Assembly (NCBI RefSeq): GCF_001641265.1
Contig: NW_020167545.1
Span: 124,001 to 188,000, forward strand
Origin: Pseudogymnoascus destructans
Taxonomy: Eukaryota; Ascomycota; Leotiomycetes; Thelebolales; Thelebolaceae
DNA: 64,000 bases
Reading direction: 5' to 3'
The position numbers and the translations under genes were made by a program. Shown piece by piece: positions 22,106 to 33,351 of the stretch (position 1 is the stretch's first letter; each line of letters starts with the position of its first letter). The notes beneath the pieces are model-generated. The model saw only the letters and a list, made by a program, of their open reading frames with translations. It was not told where the DNA came from and did no database searches.

Positions 22106-22454
22106 TAGGGGTAAAGAGTGGAAGAGTTAATGAATACTACGCCCTCATATTTACAGGCATCCTTCTCACCTTCCTGATGCACGTACCAAGATTGTTGCGG
22201 TCGAATTGGCGAATCCTCTTGAGCCGCTGGCGGGGTTCCGGTATAATAACCGCAGACCCCGCTGTTGCTGACGGTGCCTCAACTCGGTATTTACGAGGAT
22301 CGAGCCAGTCCTGTCAGACGGATAGTAAAACGAGTCATAACACCGATCTGGCCTAAAAATCAGATATATACATACGTACCTAAAGACTTCCCAGCCGACG
22401 TTTTTTTATCCCTAACAGAACTCTATAATTTCAGCTACAAACATATCACTTGGC
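22106..22454. other. Short intergenic region, no gene seen
   Basis: Contains the 3' end of the SDR transcript and the promoter of the acetyltransferase gene. Confidence 0.5.
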
Positions 22455-23334
22455 ATGGCTGACAAATCCGGACAACAAAAGATTACTCTCATTCCATGGG
22501 ACCCTGAGTCGCAAGAGCACGTCGACAGACTCTATATACAGCGCGTAGCCTGTGGATGGAAGGCCGACAAGGTTGAGAAGTGGCGCATTCGCCAGAGGGA
22601 CGGGTCGATGTCTCTCCATTGGGTTGTAGGTTTTAATTCCACGTGACATTATATTATTGATGTCTTCACGATTCATCCAGCTCTCTAGACCTAACTTTGA
22701 TCTCTGACTTCATATCATTATCTCAGCTACTGACATATTTCAGGTCCTCGACCCTTCCGATCCACAAACGGCCGATCGGATTTCCAAACATATCACCAAC
22801 CATCCAGACGAGGACACTCCACTTCAAGACTCAGCTGTAGCCGTCGGCGGCCGCCCTCGAGATTCATCCTCCTCGCGTTCGCTAGAACCTTTCGTGCCCG
22901 TAGGCCATATCAGTGTTGACACTGTGGCCTCCACCCCGGAGCCAACTCCCCTCTTAGCCGATCCAGAAAACCATCGCTTCCACCTGTCAGCCTTTTACAT
23001 CTCCAAGGCCATCCAGGGCGGAGGCCTCGGCAATACAACGATGAAGACGGCTGAGCACATGGCTACGACCGTTCTCGGCGCCAAAGTCATCACGCTCGAC
23101 ACGTGGGACCGGAGGCTTATCATAGGCTCGAAGAAGGAGTGGCGAGAGAAGTTTGATTATTACTCGACGGGTCTAATTATGAAATTTGACTCCCAAGGCT
23201 GGTATCAGAGGCTCGGGTATAAGGTTATCAAGGAGATTGAAGAGTTCAATTCAACCAGTGGTTATTGTCTGAAGAGACCGGACGGACAGGCTTGGTGCAT
23301 CCCGAGCGTGTATATGGAGAAGGCGGTAGAATAG
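22455..23334 (+). CDS. GNAT-family N-acetyltransferase
   Basis: Two exons, 22455-22625 and 22744-23334, encode 253 aa. The intron begins GTAGGT and ends TTTCAG. The N-terminal half starts with ITLIPWDPESQEHVDRLYIQR. The acetyl-CoA binding motif A is seen as FYISKAIQGGGLGNTTMKTAE (Q-x-x-G-x-G type), followed by motif B (VITLDTW) and a YY-containing helix before GWYQRLGYKV, a common GNAT C-terminus. Such proteins move the acetyl group of acetyl-CoA to an amine; the substrate here cannot be read from sequence. Confidence 0.85.
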
Positions 23335-23626
23335 AGCGCATGACAGGTCTGTCTGGTACTAGGTGTCAGCCATGTCGATTAAAACAGCGAAATAAACGTG
23401 TCAGGTACCCAAACCATCCATGTAATAGAATAGGAATAACTTGCCAGTCTCTCCGCATGCTGTATCATTTCAACACCAGGAAGCGGGTGTGGGCCGCCAG
23501 CCCATGCATTGTGCATTCTGACCCGTTTCTGACCGATTTAATGGCGAGCCTGGTGATATATCGACCCCAAGGGTTATGTCCACCCATTCCAGGGCTGTAA
23601 AGTAATGGCTACGCCTTCGTGCAAAG

Positions 23627-24203
23627 TCATATCAACGTGATTCCCACCTCCAAAACGGAAGCCTTCCTGACTCGTGCACTCTCCTCCCCGTCAACCTCAA
23701 TGTCATCCACAGCGCCAACTTCTCCCGTCCGCAGCACGGCCTTACAGTCGTCCTGCTTTTGGAAATATAACGCTACATTCAATGCCTTCTCAATAGCTCG
23801 TCCTGTAGCTTTGACGATGACTTCCTCCTGATGTCCATCCCGTCCCTTGCCCGCGAATGCGACAAGTTCTCGGTCCGAGAGAGAGGAATTCGACAAGTCA
23901 ATCGTTCCCATTGACCGATTGTCGATTTCTTTGAGATAGCCCCGCACCCGCTTTACGGCGCTGATAAATGGGGTTGTTGAACGGAGGTAGACAACCTTCT
24001 GGACGCGGGAGCCAGTTCTGGGTGGGGCAATCGGGGGGTGTATTAAGGGTCGCTTGCTAATTTGCGCTCCTGAAAATAGTATATTAGTATATGTAATGGC
24101 TTGGAATGGTTGCGCGTTTACCTTTTGGGAGACGAGGGAGTTTGGGGTGCTCTGGTTTTGCTGTTTTCGTCGTGGCAGCAGCCTCTTTCCCCATTGCCGC
24201 CAT
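23627..24203 (-). CDS. POP7: RNase P/MRP subunit POP7 (Rpp20, Alba-like)
   Basis: Two exons, 24203-24122 and 24069-23627, give 174 aa. The N-terminus MAAMGKEAAATTKTAKPEHP is followed by KRPLIHPPIAPPRTGSRVQK and KVVYLRSTTPFISAVKRVR, an Alba-fold RNA-binding strand-helix. The block VIVKATGRAIEKALNVALYF and the C-terminal EVGITL are typical of Rpp20/Pop7. The protein pairs with Pop6 on the RNA of RNase P and RNase MRP, which process tRNA and rRNA precursors in the nucleus. The 52-bp intron has standard borders. Confidence 0.88.
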
Positions 24204-24466
24204 TTAACACTTATAATGCCCTTGAATGGCCTTTGCAATCGCTCTGGGTAATAAGTAGACAAATTAAAGACTGTTATAACGTCTTGTGCTGTTCTTTATC
24301 TTTGCGACTCTCAGTCAAATCCTAGAGTGGAACCGTTCCATTATTGATGAAGTTGACGACACTAAAATACGGCAGAAATCCTACCGCCTTGCCAAAACGT
24401 CATGGCGACGCCTCCACAGGTCGTCGTCCAGCTTCACCATCCATACAGAACATCCGGCAGGCTGCT

Positions 24467-25476
24467 ATGTCAACAACAATATGGCCACCTATAGCTCCCG
24501 ATGAGCTTAAAAAGGCTGAATCGGACACATTGGTACGTTTTATTTCCATTAATCTCTTGATTTGAGGTTATGAGCCATGAAAGCTCCTATTAACGCAACA
24601 CAGGCGAGAGAGCTAGCATGGCTGCTCGACCATCTACAGGAGACTCTTGCAGGTTTCAAAGAAGCACTCGAAGAATGCAAGGCTCTCCTAGCGCCGACAG
24701 AGCCAGGCTCTATCCTGGCTATGAGCAGCGTGCGCAGCGAAATCGTTAAGGGCCATATAAATCGTGTAGGAACAATGATCGTCAAAGGCGTCAGTTTGTG
24801 CTGCTGTTTGAGAGACCCCCCGCTAACCTTCTTGCAGTCCCTCGTCTTGCGATTGAGACACTATTCCCCTACCCAGCTAGCAGTCAATGCGACCCATCCG
24901 CTTATCCTCCCGACCCTCTCTTCCCTACGGGAACTTCTGAACCAATCTCTCGACTGCATAGACATCACCTGCTGGACCGGTGACCGCACCTCGGCCCCCT
25001 ACATCTCTTCTCAACTTCGTCTCCTGCATAGCCTCTTGGGCGAGGCGCATTCCAGTCTCAAAGGCTCCGCGGCCGCTCAGGTCGATCGTCAATCGTGGTT
25101 ACGACCTGTGGACCCAAACCACTTTCAGCCCCCATTGCCCGATAACCTCAGCCTGGATTTCAGCATCCAGGAAGCCAGTATCGTGCTCACAATAAGGGTT
25201 TTAGAGTCGGCAGATGCGGCTCCAGATATTAAGAGTCGTTTCGCAACGGTATTTCTGACGAAAAGGGCCGAACATGACGAGGAAGATCTCCGCTTTAACT
25301 ATAATGGGAGTGATGTAAAGGTAAAGGAGAAGGTAAAGATAGACTCGGCTGACCCGAATTTGATGGCTGCAATGGCGAAGCTGGCTGCTCTAGAGCACGC
25401 GGTGGGGATGGCACGATGTTGCCTGGCTGTTGTCATGGAAGAGGATGTGGAGGAGGTTGAGCGCTTAACCGCGTGA
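24467..25476 (+). CDS. RAV2: RAVE complex subunit Rav2 / Rogdi homologue
   Basis: Three exons, 24467-24532, 24604-24789 and 24838-25476, give 296 aa. The start MSTTIWPPIAPDELKKAESD joins ARELAWLLDHLQETL, the usual Rogdi beginning. The second intron (48 bp, GTCAGT..TTGCAG with a CTAAC branch site) is a multiple of three and open, so uncorrected translation would insert 16 residues. The later part has the ALLAPTEPGS block, a leucine-rich helical region and the C-terminal ALEHAVGMARCCLAVVMEE. RAVE assembles V1 with V0 of the vacuolar H+-ATPase. Confidence 0.85.
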
Positions 25477-25611
25477 TTAATGATAATGCTCAAAGACGCT
25501 CAAATGTTCAAATGATAGTGCCTATAACACAACCTAATAATCTTAAATTATATCCCACCCACAAGCATAACGCCGCTGACGCCAATCCATCGCATTCACT
25601 CAGTCTCACAC

Positions 25612-26389
25612 TTAGAGGTCGGATAGCGTGCCTACTCTCCTACCAGCGCTTCCTGCCGCCGGGGCGCTTCCGCCTACTTTCCTTCCCCTAACCCAGGCTC
25701 CAGGCCCGCCGGACGGTGGAACGCTATTCACATTCCATGCGCTGTCCTCAGCGGCCTTATAAGCGTCAAAAGAGAACAGACTTGTGAAGTAAAGTCCCAA
25801 AAACGCGATGACAGCATTGATAAAATTTCGGACGTTCCAAGACACAGGGCGCTGTAGCGATTGGGCAGGTCGACCTGGAAGAGGGGTTCCACCGAGTGTT
25901 CGACCTGGTGTTGAGAGTGGAGATGCAGGCGCGGCCATTTTAACGGCCTCCTCGACAGCAGAGGTGAGGCCACGAGGGTCTGCACCACGAAGAGTCTTAA
26001 TCACCGAACCATTGCGGAAGATGAGGAAGGTGGGCATTCTGTTTCATGGTCAATAAAATGCACAGCATTACGTGACGAAAGTGGGTGGTTGTGGGGAAAC
26101 ATACGCGCTGACCCCATACTTTTGGGCAATCTCCTGTTGATTATCCACATTGACTTTGGTGAAGGTAATGGCGCGGGGCTTTGAGAATTTGGTAGAGAGT
26201 GATTCGAATACTGGAGAGATGGTTTTGCAAGGTCCGCACCAATCGGCGTAGACTGGGCGCATTAGAATGAATTCGAGGACATCAGGCAGCAGGTCGAGGG
26301 CAGAGCTTACAGTCAGTGATAACAACACTAGATGACTTGAGGATGCTAGCAAACTCTGCCGCTGAGCCGATGCTCACTGTTGAAGGCAT
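25612..26389 (-). CDS. Thioredoxin-domain protein with C-terminal membrane anchor
   Basis: Three exons, 26389-26311, 26252-26105 and 26038-25612, give 217 aa. The thioredoxin domain has the active site WCGPC in FYADWCGPCKTISP and the cis-Pro loop YGVSAMPTF. After the domain a linker leads to one hydrophobic segment (NFINAVIAFLGLYFTSLF) and a basic, Gly/Ala-rich tail. The anchor distinguishes it from the small cytosolic thioredoxins and suggests a redox role at a membrane (mitochondrial outer membrane or ER; undecided). The second intron ends one base before an ATG in the same frame, so a shorter product lacking the active site could also be read. Confidence 0.87.
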
Positions 26390-26625
26390 TTTGACTTCAA
26401 ATTTGTTAACGAGTACAAATGTCGTTGGGCCGTTGGTATTGGTTTCAAAGCTCAGAGCAATTGGCAAGGTGGTGAGATGTGACGGTTGTAGGAAGGCCAG
26501 GATCATCGGCGCTAAGCTTCTTACCGCAAAGTTGGACAATTTCTGCCCGTCTTTGGTGTCACCGCCCAGAAATATATTAGTGAACCCAAATCCACCGTCC
26601 GCCTTCATTACGCAAATCAAGCAAC

Positions 26626-27762
26626 ATGGGGCACGAGGGGGTAAATAACAAGGTAGGTTCATATCGCCAATGGTTGAACTATGTATCTAATATCTACACA
26701 GAAGCGTAATCGCAATGGCGATGTCAAAGGCTCACAGGACGCGGCCATTTATGGCCCCGGTAAGGGGCGAAGCTGGACAACCAGCCTTGCAATTCCAGGG
26801 AACATCATAGATATGTAGGTTCAATTACTTTACCAGCTTTAAAGATTGAACTGACTTCTCGCAGGAATATGAGTCTAGAATCCCGCTCCATCATCGCTTC
26901 TCAAATCGCCCGCGCAATCTCTACCTTCAGAATCGACGAGGTTATCATCCTCTCGACCTCAACCTCCCCACTCGACTCCACCGCTGCCTCTACCGACTCA
27001 GCCCCGTTCCTCCTCCGCGTTCTCTCTTACCTTGAGACACCTCCATATATACGCGATCGCCTTTTCCAGCCTGGCAAATCGGCAATCCACCCAGACCTCG
27101 CTCACATCTCTACGCTTTCCGCTGCATCGACGGCTCTCCCTCACCACGCCTCTTTCGCCGAAACACTTTACCGTGAAGGCGTCACACTTAAAGCCCAAGA
27201 AGAAGGGACTTACCATCGTCTCGTCAATTGCGGGTTACCCAATGGCATCCTCGCATCTATCCCTGACCCCATACCGAAGAGTACGCGGGTTACAGTGAAA
27301 CTCTCGTCGCAAACACCGTCGGGAGACAGGACATCTATTCCAGCGGAAGTCGTTGCACCATCCGAACCACGCGAGGAGATTGGGCAATACCTTGGCTATG
27401 AAACTCGCACGTCGCCATCTCTGGTGTCTTTCTTCGAAGACTGCCCGTATGACGGCGGCTACGATATCTCTATTCTTGTATCCGACTCTGACGGCGACGA
27501 TGCTGGGAATATATCTGCGGCAAATTCAAAGTTTCAGCACATTCTTTTGGCCTTTGGCGGGGCAGAAAACTTTGAGGAGTTGACGAAAAACGACCCGAAA
27601 CTTGGGAGCCTTGATTTGGACAATTTCGCTGATCTATTTGATCACACGGTTAATGTTGCAAAGGGCTTGCCATATGTAAATCCGGGTTCATTACGCGTCG
27701 AAGAGTTGGTATTAGTGGGATTGGCTGGCCTCAAACCACTACTGGCCGAACAATATAAATGA
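26626..27762 (+). CDS. SPOUT-superfamily methyltransferase (C9orf114/SPOUT1-like)
   Basis: Three exons, 26626-26652, 26702-26814 and 26865-27762, give 345 aa. The 27-nt first exon reads MGHEGVNNK. The second exon carries RSWTTSLAIPGNIID and the third SRSIIASQIARAISTFRIDEV, the conserved opening of this family. FLLRVLSYLETPPYIRDRLF and YREGVTL follow, then an OB-like segment. The C-terminal half has ILLAFGGAENFEELTKND and a deep-knot end (LPYVNPGSLRVEELVLVGLA). Relatives are putative RNA methyltransferases with a trefoil knot; human SPOUT1 also binds mitotic spindles. The gene is divergent from the thioredoxin gene with only about 236 bp between the start codons. Confidence 0.85.
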
Positions 27763-28034
27763 TAATGGTATCCAAGGATCTCTTATCGCTATGCACGATG
27801 CAACTTTTTCTCATTGCTCTGGATTGTCTCTTGAATATAAATTGTGACTTGATAGGTATACTTAATAGATAAACAACAATTACTACGGGTAGCATAAGAC
27901 ACGGTTAGAATTTGAAGAGTATTTTCTATTTCTGTCTTGGGAGCCAAGCACTTTACGTCTTTAGTCTAAGATTTCCATGTTCAGGCAGTCTTAATCCCCC
28001 ACTTCAAATCCCAGGCGTAGGTCTGATACCATAA

Positions 28035-29144
28035 TTAGGCCAGGAGATGGTTCAGCCTCTCAGCCAGTACAGTCTCAAAACGAAGTTTTCCCTGATCTGA
28101 CTCGGAAATTTCAGCCACTTGATCGCATCCCTTGGAGTAATCTTCGTCCCACTCGGGATATCCAGCACTACCCTTCATGTTGAGCAGGACAGCCATGTGG
28201 AAATGGTGCTTCAGGAGCGCAGGGCATAGCTGGTACTTGGCGGGAATGTTGTGGCGGCGAATCAGAGTTAGATTTTCGTATTGGGGGGCGTCTCGAAATG
28301 AAACCACCTGGTAACCATTCTACGGCTTCGTGTCAGAACGCGAAAATAATCTAAGAAATAGAGGGAGTAGAGAATACGTACATCGGGGTCGATCGCGATA
28401 GCATACTTATTAAAAAAATGATGTGCAGATGAGTCCAAGAGTAACCCGTTCTGGACCGATTTGATGCCCGACTCTGAAATATCGATATTGTCATCTGTAA
28501 GTTGCTGTTTCCATTTACCTGATACCCACTATAAAGCATATGTTAGAATGCATCGTCTACATCGAATATTTGGCTGTAGGTATACTATACCAATTCAAGG
28601 TGTGCGAGGGGAAATATATGGGCAGCTTCGAGGGCCGTGAAGTCAGGATCTGCTCGGCCAGTAATCACGCATCTGCCATCGCGGTTGCGGATTTGGTCGC
28701 GAAATTTCTCACTCTATTCAAGAACACCCGTTAGAAACCACTTATAATTGTTAGGGAGGTAGCAACTTACGCGGGGAGTGGCTGACGACCCAGATAGAGC
28801 TCGCGATACCGTACGGGGCAACGGCATCTGGCGGTTGACTGGGATTTTAACTGGCTCTCCAGCTGACTGAGGAGGACATAGAATCCAGGCTGGATCACAT
28901 TGTTATTTGCCTGCAAGCTGATAGGGGGACCATGGCGGCGGACGGGGTCCTTTGGGTCTCCATTTTCAAGACAACGAAACGAGGCGAAGTCTTCGGCAGG
29001 AAGTTCAAAGACAATATCCATACGCTGGCTCATCTCTGCCCATGTGAGCGAGCCAGTCTGGAATGCACTGCTAATCTCGTCATTTTCGCTATTAAGGAAA
29101 TGTATGTCACTCTTATGGCGCGATTCAATCCGATGACTTGGCAT
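28035..29144 (-). CDS. Fungal HNH-nuclease-domain protein, with a frame break
   Basis: Exons are 29144-28771, 28713-28591, 28528-28382 and 28319-28035. The HNH_2-type domain spans exons 2-4: KFRDQIRNRDGRCVITG, EAAHIFPLAH, then NGLLLDSSAHHFFNKYAIAI and a variable tail. These His and Asn residues would bind the metal of a beta-beta-alpha nuclease fold. Exon 1 needs a one-base frame change near 28862: the upstream frame is conserved as far as VIQPGFYVLLSQ, whereas the frame joined to exon 2 reads IPVNRQMPLPRTVSRALSG. Either a real frameshift or a sequence error lies there. Proteins of this type are numerous and mostly uncharacterised in filamentous fungi. Confidence 0.7.
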
Positions 29145-29575
29145 TTTGAGATGCCTGTCTTCAAATGTAGGTTTTTGAGGGTTGAAACATAAGGTAGAGG
29201 TTATGTGGAAAGATTATGGGGATTTATACTAAAAGTAGCCTCTAGCTACAAAGAACGTAAGGCAAACATAACAGAGAATCAGTGAAGTTGAATGCTCTTG
29301 GAGTGAATTTGAATTGAAAGTTCTCAGATATGAGTGAGATACGGTCCCGTAAGAAATGACGTCATGTCATCATCTCTTGTTTTCACGGAACTCAAGCTCA
29401 TGCATTTTCGGGGAGATGAATTTCATTTGTTTCGAACTCTTGTCTACCCTACTGATTTCGTAGCATTTCTGCGTTTTGCTTATTTATACACCACCACAAA
29501 CGCCACTCCGGCCTTTTTATCGTATATATGCAACACTATCTTACAACAATCACCCCCTACATATCAATACAGCCC
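29145..29575. other. Intergenic 430 bp, no gene seen
   Basis: Promoter side of the HNH gene and 3' flank of RSM22; no repeats noticed. Confidence 0.5.
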
Positions 29576-32158
29576 TCAAAACAAGGCATCATCGCCATAC
29601 TTGTCGGCCCCATGACGCCTCTCCCTATCATCATCGATCCTCTTCTCCCTCACAACCCTCCCGCCCTTAGTCCTCCTATCACCACGCCAAGGTTTCCCCC
29701 CCGTAATCTCCTTAACCCCCTCAAACCCCTCCTCCCCCATATCAACCTGATAAACATCCTTCCCACTCTTCCTCCTCTTCTGCGCCTCCACCATATCCCT
29801 CCCCTTCCACTTCCCCGCCTTCTTCGACGCCCTCATAACCTCCCTCGCCACATCCATCGGCTTCCCCAGTCTCGCCGTCCGCAGCACCCTCGTCTTCGCC
29901 CCCAGCGCCCACAAATCGCCCCACTTCGCCTTCCGCGCATCGCGGTACGCCTGCGCGCTGAAGGACTTGGGGACCGTCCAGCGCTCGAGCGTGCCAGCGG
30001 GCGTGCAGAGGTCGATGGATACGTGGCCGCGGCGCTTGAGGGGCAGGAGGACCATGCGTGGGAGAGAGAGGGTAGAGAAAGCGTCCGCGGGCTTCTGGGT
30101 GTGGTAGCCGAGGTCGGGGTCGGAGCCGGCTTCGTGGCCGGCGAATGCGGCGTCTGTGGCTGATTGGCCTTGGATTAGAGGCGCGGATAAGGATGAGGGA
30201 GAGGGATCGCGTGCGTCGACGCCGCGGCGTACAGCAATGTATGAGAACTTTGCGTCTTCGTGGTTTTTCCTGTTTGCGCCTAGGACGCGCTGTTGGAAGC
30301 CGGGGCGGATGTAGCGTTGGCCGAAGTGGCAGTAGTCTTTCCTCCCTGAGCTGATACCAGGCACGGGATACATTGGGCAGGTGAGGTGGTTGGTGCAAGG
30401 CGCGATGATCATGCCCTTGTCCTTTTCGATGTCTGGGTCGCCGTTATTGAGGTTTCCGTTGACAATATGTGTCGCGCCTGGCGAGGCAATATGCTTCTCA
30501 AGGAGCAACGAGCGAGCTTCGGCAATGGCCTCGAAACCTCTGGGAAGGCCCTTCTCGATTAAAATCAGGACACCACCATCGGGGTTCAGCAACGACCACA
30601 GGTTCCGGACTTGGTTCTTGCGCTTGAAGTCTTCTTTTAGTGGGAAGAGTGTGTGCGGTGCGATGATGACATCGTAGCTCTTACGGGCCTGGGGCTTGCT
30701 ACCGTCCATTCGCCGCTCGTAGTTGGCGGAGTGTATGTAGTCTGGCAGCCTAGGGAGGAATGAAGTATTTTCAAGGACAACAGACATGCGATCACGCAGT
30801 GTCTCAGGCCCTGCAAGCACAGTAGACTTCCCAGGAACCTTTGTCCCTGCCTCAACAAGCCCTTCATCAGCCATAATATCCCACTCCGTCTGCATGATCT
30901 CCTTCCAAGCGATAGCGCCAGCACCACCAGCACCAGCATCAAGCACGCTCGGTCCCTGGCGGTCTTCGCGGAGAAGCATGTCTTGGATCCATTTAGGACC
31001 CAAACGCTTGCGGGTTTCGACGAGCGTTCCCATGACCGAGGCGTAGACGCCCGGCATAACGGCTGCCATGTACGCATCCGCTTCAATTTCGCTCATCCTA
31101 TATTGCGACGCTTCGAGACCAATGTGCTTTTGAGGGAGCAGGCTGGAAGCGCTAGGCGTCGATGCAGAGTGTGGGAGTCCTGGGCCACCAAACGCCTTCT
31201 CCGCAGCTTCGGTCAAATGCTTGATATCCGATCGACGAAGTAACTCCGTTAGAGGCTGCACGAAGCTCTTTTCCGGGAGAAAGGTCGTACTCGGGTTTGT
31301 GCCAAAACGACCAGCCATGGTATACGGATGAGTGCGGATTTCGTCGCTATTGCTCCCAAACTCATCATCATCCCTTCCCCAAAAGTTGTCCTCCTCCATA
31401 TCTTCCTCCACATCCTCGATACCCTCCTCATCAGCCACGAATTCCTCCTCCACATCTTGCGTCTCCTCTAGCGGTTGTTGTGCAAGCGCATTCTCCATAT
31501 CTTGGCGTAGTCGCAGGATAGCGTCGACCTCGCGCTGGTTCTTGCCTTGGACGAGCATGTTCGCCTCCACAGCTTCTTCAACAGCCACCTCCATCTCTTG
31601 CAACTGCGCCGAGAGAGAACCCCGGGTATGTCCTGCGATTTCGTAGTCGACATTCTCTGAAGCATCCGCCTCTCCCAGCCCCTCACCAGCATACTCCTCT
31701 CCCATCTCGACCTCCTCAAATTCACCATCAGCGTTCTCTCTAAGAATCACATTACTGATCGGCCCATCCCACTCCCCACCCTCAAGATCCGCCTCAACAG
31801 TCTGCAAATCCTCATACGTCGTCTCCCTTAAAGGAGCCCCATACAGCCGCTCATACAACTGATATTCCTTCGCCGACAAAAAGTCCTTCGGCAACGTCTC
31901 CCCAAACGTCTGACGCGCATGTCTAACTGTCTCTTCAAGCGACCCCTTCCCCTCTGCTACATTCGAACTAACCAGTTCCGCATCCCTGAACCGCAATGTC
32001 GTCGAGAACGCCCTCAAGGAGGTCGGAGTGGCGATGCCGCGACGGATAGGACGCGATCGCGTTGGCGTGGTGGTGCGCGTAAAGCCGACTTCAAATAGGG
32101 ATTGGAGATGGAATAGACAGGATTGACATGCCTGCGGCACTCTTCGTGCAGCGAGCAT
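29576..32158 (-). CDS. RSM22: Mitochondrial ribosome factor RSM22 (METTL17 family)
   Basis: One uninterrupted frame of 860 aa. The N-terminus (MLAARRVPQACQSC..RSRPIRRGIATP) is basic and fits a mitochondrial targeting sequence. A long acidic middle follows. The methyltransferase-like domain shows LDAGAGGAGAIAWKE (SAM-loop position) and SYDVIIAPHTLFPL..LLNPDGGVLILIEKG. Cysteines in APCTNHLTCPMYP and KDYCHFGQRY correspond to the Fe-S ligands described for METTL17. The protein is needed for assembly of the mitochondrial small ribosomal subunit. The C-terminus has a long basic extension. Confidence 0.93.
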   Translation of the reverse strand: MLAARRVPQACQSCLFHLQSLFEVGFTRTTTPTRSRPIRRGIATPTSLRAFSTTLRFRDAELVSSNVAEGKGSLEETVRHARQTFGETLPKDFLSAKEYQLYERLYGAPLRETTYEDLQTVEADLEGGEWDGPISNVILRENADGEFEEVEMGEEYAGEGLGEADASENVDYEIAGHTRGSLSAQLQEMEVAVEEAVEANMLVQGKNQREVDAILRLRQDMENALAQQPLEETQDVEEEFVADEEGIEDVEEDMEEDNFWGRDDDEFGSNSDEIRTHPYTMAGRFGTNPSTTFLPEKSFVQPLTELLRRSDIKHLTEAAEKAFGGPGLPHSASTPSASSLLPQKHIGLEASQYRMSEIEADAYMAAVMPGVYASVMGTLVETRKRLGPKWIQDMLLREDRQGPSVLDAGAGGAGAIAWKEIMQTEWDIMADEGLVEAGTKVPGKSTVLAGPETLRDRMSVVLENTSFLPRLPDYIHSANYERRMDGSKPQARKSYDVIIAPHTLFPLKEDFKRKNQVRNLWSLLNPDGGVLILIEKGLPRGFEAIAEARSLLLEKHIASPGATHIVNGNLNNGDPDIEKDKGMIIAPCTNHLTCPMYPVPGISSGRKDYCHFGQRYIRPGFQQRVLGANRKNHEDAKFSYIAVRRGVDARDPSPSSLSAPLIQGQSATDAAFAGHEAGSDPDLGYHTQKPADAFSTLSLPRMVLLPLKRRGHVSIDLCTPAGTLERWTVPKSFSAQAYRDARKAKWGDLWALGAKTRVLRTARLGKPMDVAREVMRASKKAGKWKGRDMVEAQKRRKSGKDVYQVDMGEEGFEGVKEITGGKPWRGDRRTKGGRVVREKRIDDDRERRHGADKYGDDALF

Positions 32159-32519
32159 CGTGGATATTGAGTACGCTTTTTGCGAATGATGGGGAGGAGG
32201 GAGACTTTTCTTGAGAAGGCTGAGATATCATGGAAGGCTTGGGGCCTGAGGCGAATATGTTTATTTCAGGTCACTGTGATTGGCCATGAGGATTGACTAA
32301 GAATCAAGACCCCTGTACCTAAGCGGGACCTACCGACCTGCGTCCTGATAATAGTACGGCAACTACTACCAACCATAATGGCAGATCCATAGCCTCCTCA
32401 ACAAGGCTGTACCCATCCAGAGGCCAATTCCCGCAGCATCAACACTTTCACCGTCCATTCTCAACCTCACCTCCAACCATGGCACTCTTTTAACACAACA
32501 AACACCCTCCCTCATCACC

Positions 32520-33351
32520 ATGCCAGGCCATCTCCAACATCTCCAACACCTCCACCTCTCCGGCCTAACCCCCTACCCCACCGCCCAATCCCTCCAGCGC
32601 CACCTCGTCCGCGCCTTCCTAACCCACAAACACACCCCCTCCACCCCCCTCCCTCCCCCACCCTCCTCACCTTCACACCCCCCCCATCTACACCACTGGG
32701 CGCCGCGAGCTGCCCTTCTCCTACCCCCCCAGCCTGGTTTCCAACCTCCGCGCGCCTCTCGACAAAAACACCCCATGGGGCGCAGACTTCACCCCAGCTT
32801 CGAGGGGGGGATTGATTACATTCCATGGGCCGGGACAACTGGTTATCTACCCGACGATATCGTTGAATCACCCGCCGAGTTTTGGGAAGCCGATAAGTCC
32901 GCGCTGTTATGTGTCGTTGCTTGAGAGTGTGACGATTCGCACGCTGAAATACTACGGGATCCAGGGGTTCCGCACAGCTGATCCAGGGGTATGGGTGAAC
33001 CCTAGACACAATCGGAGTGTTGCTGGACAAGAGGGAGGAGAAAAAAAAATCGCAGCCCTCGGCGTGCATCTCCGGCGCAACGTAACGAGCTACGGCGTCG
33101 GCTTCAACGTTAGCACAGACCTTCGGTGGTTCGATCGCATCGTCGCCTGCGGGATCGAGGGGAAAGGCGTTACCAGCCTTGCTGAGGAAGGGGTTATGGA
33201 GAAGACGCTGGGGGAGGTTGCGGGGGTTTGGGTGGAGGAGTTTGGGGAGGAGGTTGGGGCGGGGGTGAGGGCTGTGGAGGTGGGGGAGGTGTTGGAGCAG
33301 TTGGGGGTAAGGAGTTTGGAGGACCTGGAGGGGAATGGGGATGCTATTTAG
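32520..33351 (+). CDS. LIP2: Lipoyl(octanoyl) transferase LIP2/LipB, with a frame break
   Basis: The enzyme moves octanoyl groups from acyl carrier protein to lipoate-dependent enzymes in mitochondria. From about 32668 to the stop one frame has all family marks: YTTGRRELPF, RGGLITFHGPGQLVIYP (the RGG-x2-T-x-HGPGQ signature), KIAALGVHL with the catalytic Lys, GFNVSTDLRWF, and CGIEGKGVTS with the catalytic Cys. The N-terminal segment from the ATG at 32520 (MPGHLQHLQHLHLSGLTPYP) is in another frame. The change falls in a C-rich stretch at about 32640-32668, where one missing C would restore the frame. A sequencing or assembly error in the C runs is more likely than loss of this essential gene. 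Confidence 0.85.

Noticed and set aside
29528..30398. Pro/His-rich frame and an Arg-rich frame overlapping RSM22
   Set aside because: Shadows of the RSM22 coding sequence with biased composition.
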